In this document: in pieces, positions 59,665 through 64,000 of the stretch
Layout of the letters: each line of letters begins with the position of its first letter
Position numbering within the stretch: position 1 is the stretch's first letter
Source of the DNA: Streptomyces sp. NBC_01429
GTDB taxonomy: Bacteria; Actinomycetota; Actinomycetes; Streptomycetales; Streptomycetaceae
Assembly (NCBI RefSeq): GCF_036231945.1
Contig: NZ_CP109599.1
Span: 1,178,001 to 1,242,000 of the forward strand
Reading direction: 5' to 3'
Length of the DNA: 64,000 bases
The notes under the pieces: model-generated
Databases searched by the model: none
Told to the model about the DNA's origin: nothing
Seen by the model: only the letters and a program-made list of their open reading frames with translations
Made by a program: the position numbers and the translations under genes

Positions 59665-60989
59665 GGTACGACAGCATCACCCAGACCATCGGCAACACCC
59701 CGCTGGTGCGCATCGATCCGCGGGTGCACGGTCTGCGCCATATCGACCTGTACGGCAAGCTGGAGATGTTCAACCCCTTCGGCTCGGTCAAGGACCGGGC
59801 GGCGTGGAACATGGTCCGCCCGGAGCTGGACGGCGCCGTGCGCGCGGGCAGCCAGATCGTCGAACTCTCCAGCGGCAACACCGCGAAGGCCCTGTCCGTG
59901 CTGGCCGGAATGCACGGGCTGTCGTTCAAGAGCGTCACCAACCGGATGCGGGTCCCGGAGATCAAGGATCTCCTGCTGCTGCTCGGTGCCGAGATCGAGG
60001 AGCTGCCGGGACGCAGCGAGTGCCTCGACCCGACCGACACCGACGATCCCCTCACCCTCTTCCACCGCACCCTCTCCGAGCCGGGCAGCGCGTACCTGCA
60101 CACCGACCAGTACTTCAACGACCGCAATACGCAGGCGCACGCGCTGGGCACCGGTCCCGAGATCGTGAAGGACCTCGACGGCCGGGTGCCGGACTGGTTC
60201 GTCGCGTGTGTGGGCACCGCGGGCTCCTCCACCGGGGTGGCCAGGGCGCTGCGCGAGCACGATCCGCGGGTGCGGGTCGTCGGACTGGTGGCGCACAAGT
60301 CGGACTTCATCCCGGGGATCCGCACCATCGACGAGGTGCACGAGGTGGGCCTCTTCGACCCGGCCACCTACGACACCATGGAGTCCGTGACCGCCGACGA
60401 GGCCATCGACGGCATGCTGACCCTGGCCCGCCGGTGCGGCATCCTCGCCGGTCCCACCGGGGGCGCGGCCTACTTCGGGACCGTACGGCATCTGCGGGAG
60501 CTGGACGCGGAGCTGACGGACGGCGACAAGCGCAGGACCGCCGTCTTCATCGTCTGCGACCGGATCGAGAGCTATCTCAGCTACGTCAAGCAGCGCCGCC
60601 CCGAGGCCGTCGGCCTGGCACCCCGCAAGAACTCGCTGTCCGACGTGCCGGACGCCGAGATCGCGGCGGTCACCGCCCTGAGCGCGCCGGAGGCCCAGGA
60701 GTGGATCGCGCGCGAGCAGCCGCTCGTCATCGACCTGCGCAGTCCGTCCGCGTACGCCGCGCTGCACATCGAGCACGCGATCAACATCGTGGACGAGCTG
60801 TTCGCCGAACTGATCCGCGGCGGCCTCCCGTTCAGCAAGCGCAAACCCCTGCTGCTGGCCTGTCCCGTGGGCGACAGATCCGCCCGGTACGCGGCGCTGC
60901 TCACCCGGATGGGACACACGGACGCCCGGAGTCTGGCGGGCGGCATCATCGCCTGGCGCGACGCCGGCGCTCCGCTGGGGAGGGACTGA
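59661..60989 (+). CDS. Cysteine synthase-like PLP enzyme fused to a rhodanese domain
   Basis: 442 residues. Residues 1-~320 are a fold-II beta-replacing PLP enzyme: Lys44 in FGSVKDRAAW, substrate loop SSGNTAKAL (~70-78), phosphate loop GTAGSSTGVAR. Residues ~345-442 form a rhodanese domain with Cys401 in CPVGDRS, a loop that carries persulfide sulfur. The fusion suggests that sulfur relayed on the rhodanese is added to an aminoacrylate-like intermediate, or that the enzyme splits a sulfur amino acid and passes the sulfur on. Rhizobial y4xP next to y4yA appears to be a similar pair. The GTG start overlaps the upstream stop; the next gene starts 4 nt on. Confidence 0.86.
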   Translation: MRYDSITQTIGNTPLVRIDPRVHGLRHIDLYGKLEMFNPFGSVKDRAAWNMVRPELDGAVRAGSQIVELSSGNTAKALSVLAGMHGLSFKSVTNRMRVPEIKDLLLLLGAEIEELPGRSECLDPTDTDDPLTLFHRTLSEPGSAYLHTDQYFNDRNTQAHALGTGPEIVKDLDGRVPDWFVACVGTAGSSTGVARALREHDPRVRVVGLVAHKSDFIPGIRTIDEVHEVGLFDPATYDTMESVTADEAIDGMLTLARRCGILAGPTGGAAYFGTVRHLRELDAELTDGDKRRTAVFIVCDRIESYLSYVKQRRPEAVGLAPRKNSLSDVPDAEIAAVTALSAPEAQEWIAREQPLVIDLRSPSAYAALHIEHAINIVDELFAELIRGGLPFSKRKPLLLACPVGDRSARYAALLTRMGHTDARSLAGGIIAWRDAGAPLGRD

Positions 60990-60993
60990 CGGG

Positions 60994-62277
60994 ATGAGCG
61001 CGCCTGCCGTACCGGGAGCACCGGGATCCCCCGACTGCCCCGAAGCGCACCAGGTCCCCGAGCCCCCCGGCGCCACGGGACCGCGCGAAGCCGCCTTCCC
61101 GGCGGAGCTGGGCCCCTGGCACCGCTCGCTGCGGGCCGAGTTCCCCATCATCACCGCGCATCCGGAGCTGGTCTACTTCGACAGCGCCGCGACGGCCCAG
61201 AAGCCCCGGGCCGTGCTGGACGCCGTACAGACCTATCTCACCACCGCGAACGCCAACGCGGGGCGCGGCACCTACCCCTGGGCGAACGCCTCGACCGAGC
61301 TGGTGGAACGGGCCCGCGACCGGATCAGGTCCTTCCTCTCGGACCCCGCGCCGCTGGAGTCCACCGTCCACTTCACGAGCGGCACCACCGAGGGGCTGCG
61401 GACCGTCGCGCGCGACTGGCTGCCCGAACTGCTCGACGACGGGGACGAGATCGTCGTGCCCTTCGCCGACCATCAGGCCAATCTGGTGCCCTGGCTGGAG
61501 GCGCGGGAGCTGCTCGCGGCCCGGGGAAAGCGGATCACGGTACGGGAGATGCCGTACCAGGCGTCCTCCGGGGACTACGACCCGGCCGCGCTCGCCGCGT
61601 CGGCCGGCCCCCGGACCCGCTTCGTCGCGGTGACGCATGTGCACCACGTCTACGGAGCGGACATGAACGTGCACCGCGTCCGCGAGGCCGTCGGTCCCGA
61701 TGCCGTCATCTGTCTGGACGCGGCGCAGAGCGTCGGTCATCTGCCCGTCTCGGTCGCGGAACTCGACGTCGACTTCGTCGCGTTCTCCGGGCACAAGGCC
61801 CTGGCCCTGCCCGGCTCGGGGGCCGTGTGGGCCCGTCAGCGGCGCGGCCCCCGGTTCGTCCCGGGCGGCTGGAGCGGTACGCCCAACACCACGGGGATCG
61901 TGAGTCTGACGGCGGCCCTCGACTGGCTGCGGGAGGCGGGAGAGGACCGTATCGAACGCTGGACGACCGCGCTCGCCCTCCGGTTGACCGACGGGCTGCG
62001 GCAGTTGGGCGCCTACGACGTCCTGGGATGCCGGCAGAGCCTGGCGCTGGACTCGGACGTCCAGCACCGGTGCGGCATCGTGACCTTCCGGCACCGTGCC
62101 ATCGGCGCGAGCGATCTGGGCTTCATCCTGTTCAGCCACGGCTTCATGGTGCGTACGGACGACCACTGCCAGGGCGACGGCGGGGAGAAGTCCAGCTCCG
62201 TACGGGTCAGCGTCCATGTCTACAACTCGCCCGGGGAAATCGACCGGCTGCTCGAAGTCCTCACCACGCTGGAGTGA
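60994..62277 (+). CDS. Class V aminotransferase/cysteine desulfurase-like PLP enzyme
   Basis: 427 residues, SufS/CsdA-like. PLP Lys268 in FSGHKALALPG, cofactor-stacking His in the ADHQANLVPW region, Asp in CLDAAQS, and Cys392 in RTDDHCQG at the place of the SufS persulfide cysteine. It should abstract sulfur from cysteine as an enzyme-bound persulfide, a fitting donor for the rhodanese domain of the preceding enzyme. About 40 Pro/Ala-rich residues precede the conserved start, which could indicate a later true start, but no better ribosome site was seen. It is not near Suf genes, so Fe-S assembly is unlikely. Confidence 0.85.
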   Translation: MSAPAVPGAPGSPDCPEAHQVPEPPGATGPREAAFPAELGPWHRSLRAEFPIITAHPELVYFDSAATAQKPRAVLDAVQTYLTTANANAGRGTYPWANASTELVERARDRIRSFLSDPAPLESTVHFTSGTTEGLRTVARDWLPELLDDGDEIVVPFADHQANLVPWLEARELLAARGKRITVREMPYQASSGDYDPAALAASAGPRTRFVAVTHVHHVYGADMNVHRVREAVGPDAVICLDAAQSVGHLPVSVAELDVDFVAFSGHKALALPGSGAVWARQRRGPRFVPGGWSGTPNTTGIVSLTAALDWLREAGEDRIERWTTALALRLTDGLRQLGAYDVLGCRQSLALDSDVQHRCGIVTFRHRAIGASDLGFILFSHGFMVRTDDHCQGDGGEKSSSVRVSVHVYNSPGEIDRLLEVLTTLE

Positions 62278-62394
62278 CGGGGGCGGCGACACACCATCGC
62301 GCGATAATGGGAACCGTTTCCAGCTGTAGATTCGGGGGTGTCAGGCAGTCGGGCACGAGATGGGCGAAGGTGGCACGGCCAGATGGGGCTGAGT

Positions 62395-63156
62395 ATGGCG
62401 ACGGCTGAATCGTGGGTGCGGCGATGGGAGTTGCAGCAGGCGCGGTACGCCGTCGATCGCGAGGAACGCTTCTCGGTGATCGCCGACGTCGTGGGGTACG
62501 TGACACGGGAGCAGCCCCGGCCGTACGTCGTCGACCTCGGCTGCGGACCGGGGTCGCTGGCCGCGCGGATGGCCGCGCGGCTGCCCCGGGCGGAGATCGT
62601 GGCGGCCGACATGGACCCCCTGCTGCTGGAGCTGGCCAGAACCCACCACCCGGACGCGGCCCGGTACGTGGACGTCGAGATCGGCGAGGAGGGCTGGACG
62701 GCGGCCCTGGAACTGGACCGGCCGCTGGACGCGGCGGTGTCGACCACCGCGCTGCACTACCTCTCCGAGAACACACTGCGGCGGACCTACGCCCAACTGG
62801 CGGCGGCGCTGCGCCCCGGCGGTGTCCTCATCAACGCCGACCACCTCCCCCAGCGCGACCGGGGCGGCCGCGGCGGCGCCGCGCACTCCCGCATCGCGGA
62901 ACACGTCGGCCGGTGCCGGGCACAGCGGCAGCGGGCCTTCGCCCACGAGGACTGGGACGCGTGGTGGGCGGCGGTGGCGGACGACCCGGAGCTGACGGAC
63001 CTGCTCGCGGAGCGCGGCCGCCGGGGCCCGATCAGCGAGGCGGGCGAGGACCTGCCACCGCAGCGCCATGCCGAACTACTGCGACACGCGGGCTTCGAAC
63101 ACGCGGCGCCCGTCTGGCAGTTCGGCGACAGCTACGTACTGGTCGCGATCCGGTAG
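62395..63156 (+). CDS. Class I SAM-dependent methyltransferase
   Basis: 253 residues. Motif I VVDLGCGPG (45-53), an acidic loop AADMDP and motif post-II LDAAVSTTALHYL identify a small-molecule methyltransferase. The substrate is unknown. It follows the three PLP genes by 117 nt in the same direction and may methylate their product. Start choice is uncertain among ATGs at 62338, 62383 and 62395; GGGG 7 nt before 62395 decided it. Confidence 0.82.
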   Translation: MATAESWVRRWELQQARYAVDREERFSVIADVVGYVTREQPRPYVVDLGCGPGSLAARMAARLPRAEIVAADMDPLLLELARTHHPDAARYVDVEIGEEGWTAALELDRPLDAAVSTTALHYLSENTLRRTYAQLAAALRPGGVLINADHLPQRDRGGRGGAAHSRIAEHVGRCRAQRQRAFAHEDWDAWWAAVADDPELTDLLAERGRRGPISEAGEDLPPQRHAELLRHAGFEHAAPVWQFGDSYVLVAIR

Positions 63157-63283
63157 GCAGGCCGCGGGCGGGGCTGTCGGGGTGAACCGTCGCCCCCTTC
63201 GCCGCTTAACCTTACATGCAAAAGCTTACGACCGTAGCCACTTGCCCGCACTCACATTACACCTGTAGCCTTACGCTCGTTAG
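63157..63283. promoter_or_regulatory. Low-GC tract with repeated CTTAC boxes
   Basis: From about 63205 the composition drops below its surroundings. CTTACATGC, CTTACGACC and CTTACGCTC, plus CGTAGCC and TGTAGCC, are scattered over 75 nt. It looks like a leftover promoter and operator region of the decayed SnoaL-like gene that follows; no complete palindrome is visible. Confidence 0.35.
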
Positions 63284-63457
63284 CACGAGGGCGGCCTCCC
63301 CGGCGCCAAGGCCCCGGCCGGGACCGTGGTCACCTTCACCGGGACCGACACACTCCTCATCCAGGACGGCCGGTTCGTCGATTACTGGCTCAACACGGAC
63401 GGCCCGCACATGCTCCAGCAGCTCCAGGTCGCCCGAATGCCCGGCCTGAGCATCTGA
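63284..63457 (+). pseudogene. C-terminal remnant of a SnoaL-like (NTF2-fold) protein
   Basis: The frame reads GGLPGAKAPAGTVV..., then LLIQDGRFVDYWLNTDGPHM and ends at TGA 63457. A TAG lies directly upstream in frame (63281-63283) and no start codon fits, so only the last ~57 residues of a SnoaL/ester-cyclase-like protein survive. Confidence 0.6.
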
Positions 63458-63485
63458 GCAGCCACGAAGAGCCGGCCCCGGCGTC

Positions 63486-63706
63486 GAGACACTTCGGTAC
63501 GGCATCGCGCGGCAGTTCCAGGACGGCGACGAAGTGCTCCAGCAGCAAGTACTCCACCTGACCATGACCGACGGGTCCCGCAGTGACGTACACGCGGCGA
63601 TGCACTTCCGGTTCGACGGCGGCTCATCAACCACATCGACGAGTACTTCAAAGTCGTGCCGCTCACCGCATCCGTGCCGCCGCCCGGCTCGCCCGAACAG
63701 GGCTGA
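63486..63706 (+). pseudogene. Frameshifted SnoaL-like fragment
   Basis: The frame from 63486 gives ETLRYGIARQFQDGDEV..., then DVHAAMHFRFDG. Near 63622 one base seems lost: the next frame continues RLINHIDEYFKVV to TGA 63706. Restoring one base would join them into a typical SnoaL-like C-terminal half. No start codon or ribosome site is present. Confidence 0.6.
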
Positions 63707-63728
63707 TCGCGGCCGCCACCACAACAAC

Positions 63729-63769
63729 GAAGCCGGCCAAAGCGACATAACGTCGGTTTGACCGGCTTC
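63729..63769 (-). terminator. Terminator downstream of tRNA-Leu
   Basis: GAAGCCGG..CAAA pairs with TTTG..CCGGCTTC with one mismatch, and CGAC/GTCG extends the stem inside. It lies 18 nt past the 3' end of the tRNA on its strand. Confidence 0.65.
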
Positions 63770-63786
63770 ATTTGGTCGGATGACCT

Positions 63787-63874
63787 TGGTGTCCGAGGGG
63801 GGACTTGAACCCCCACGCCCGATAAAGGGCACTAGCACCTCAAGCTAGCGCGTCTGCCATTCCGCCACCCGGAC
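63787..63874 (-). tRNA. tRNA-Leu (anticodon GAG)
   Basis: Read on the minus strand from 63874: acceptor GTCCGGG pairs with the 3' CCTCGGAC region, D-arm GCGGAATGGCAGACGC, anticodon stem CTAGC/GCTAG around loop TTGAGGT (anticodon GAG), a long variable arm typical of class II tRNA-Leu, T-loop GGTTCAAGTCC and encoded CCA. It decodes CTC and CTT. A TATTGT -10-like box lies at 63921-63916. Confidence 0.95.
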
Positions 63875-64000
63875 GAGTGGTCGAACCGCTTCCCGTGGTC
63901 GCGGCGACAGGCTCAACAATACCAGGGGTCGACGGGCGCTCTCACCCCCATATCCGGTGGTCAGCGGTGCGCGACGGGCGTCGTGCGCACGGGGCGCGGC

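Noticed and set aside
63787..63874. tRNA-Leu as an integration site of a mobile element
   Set aside because: No integrase, excisionase or second copy of the tRNA 3' end is visible in the window; only the broken genes nearby hint at it.
63955..64000. Tail of a minus-strand gene at the right edge
   Set aside because: The frame ending in RPVRTTPVAHR-stop is too short to support as coding, and the area is equally explained as the tRNA promoter region.

Overview
The window is high-GC actinomycete DNA, almost certainly Streptomyces. Evidence: third-position G/C, GTG starts, GGAGG-type ribosome binding sites, TTA codons confined to a regulator and one accessory gene, and the gene families present. 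All assignments come from reading the sequence; no database search was run.

Region 1 (1-35981) is one side of a type I polyketide cluster for a beta-amino-acid-primed polyene macrolactam. A truncated LAL-type LuxR regulator with two TTA codons (1-2582, +) converges on a minus-strand block running from 32888 down to 2688. In transcription order this block encodes a VinJ-like amide hydrolase, a VinK-like acyltransferase, a VinL-like ACP, a VinM-like and a VinN-like adenylating ligase, a VinO-like PLP decarboxylase, and the small and large subunits of a B12-dependent glutamate mutase. These are the parts that make 3-aminoisobutyryl-ACP from glutamate via 3-methylaspartate, with transient protection by a second amino acid. 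Two PKS genes follow: a loading ACP plus modules 1-2, then modules 3-4. All four modules are KS-AT-DH-KR-ACP with AT signatures malonyl, malonyl, methylmalonyl, malonyl. The predicted intermediate is a methyl-branched conjugated tetraene on an aminoisobutyryl starter. There is no thioesterase, so the rest of the assembly line lies to the left of the window. Divergent from this block is an operon of two near-duplicate P450s and a ferredoxin (33187-35941), closed by a strong terminator. The three promoter regions of the cluster share one layout: two TAGGGG-type hexamers exactly 10 bp apart, then 23-24 bp, then a TA(G/C)CGT -10 box. This is the best candidate for the operator of the pathway regulator.

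Region 2 (36081-57892) is mostly ordinary chromosomal content: an NDH-2-like flavoprotein, a GH35 enzyme converging on a very long GH106-like enzyme, small proteins (MT0933-like antitoxin, DUF6296-like, a Rho_N-containing basic protein), a secreted Cu/Zn-SOD-like protein, a lipoprotein, a secreted alkaline phosphatase, a PH-domain membrane protein, a lytic transglycosylase-like protein, a large signal-peptide membrane protein, a flavin monooxygenase, a glycerol facilitator, a P450 and an NB-ARC/TPR ATPase without a DNA-binding domain.

Region 3 (58177-63156) is a compact plus-strand operon of three PLP enzymes (Y4yA-like fold-III enzyme, cysteine-synthase-like protein fused to rhodanese, class V cysteine desulfurase-like) with a methyltransferase just downstream. 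The first gene carries a TTA codon. I regard it as the most likely undescribed small pathway here. The right edge holds decayed SnoaL-like fragments and a tRNA-Leu(GAG) gene.
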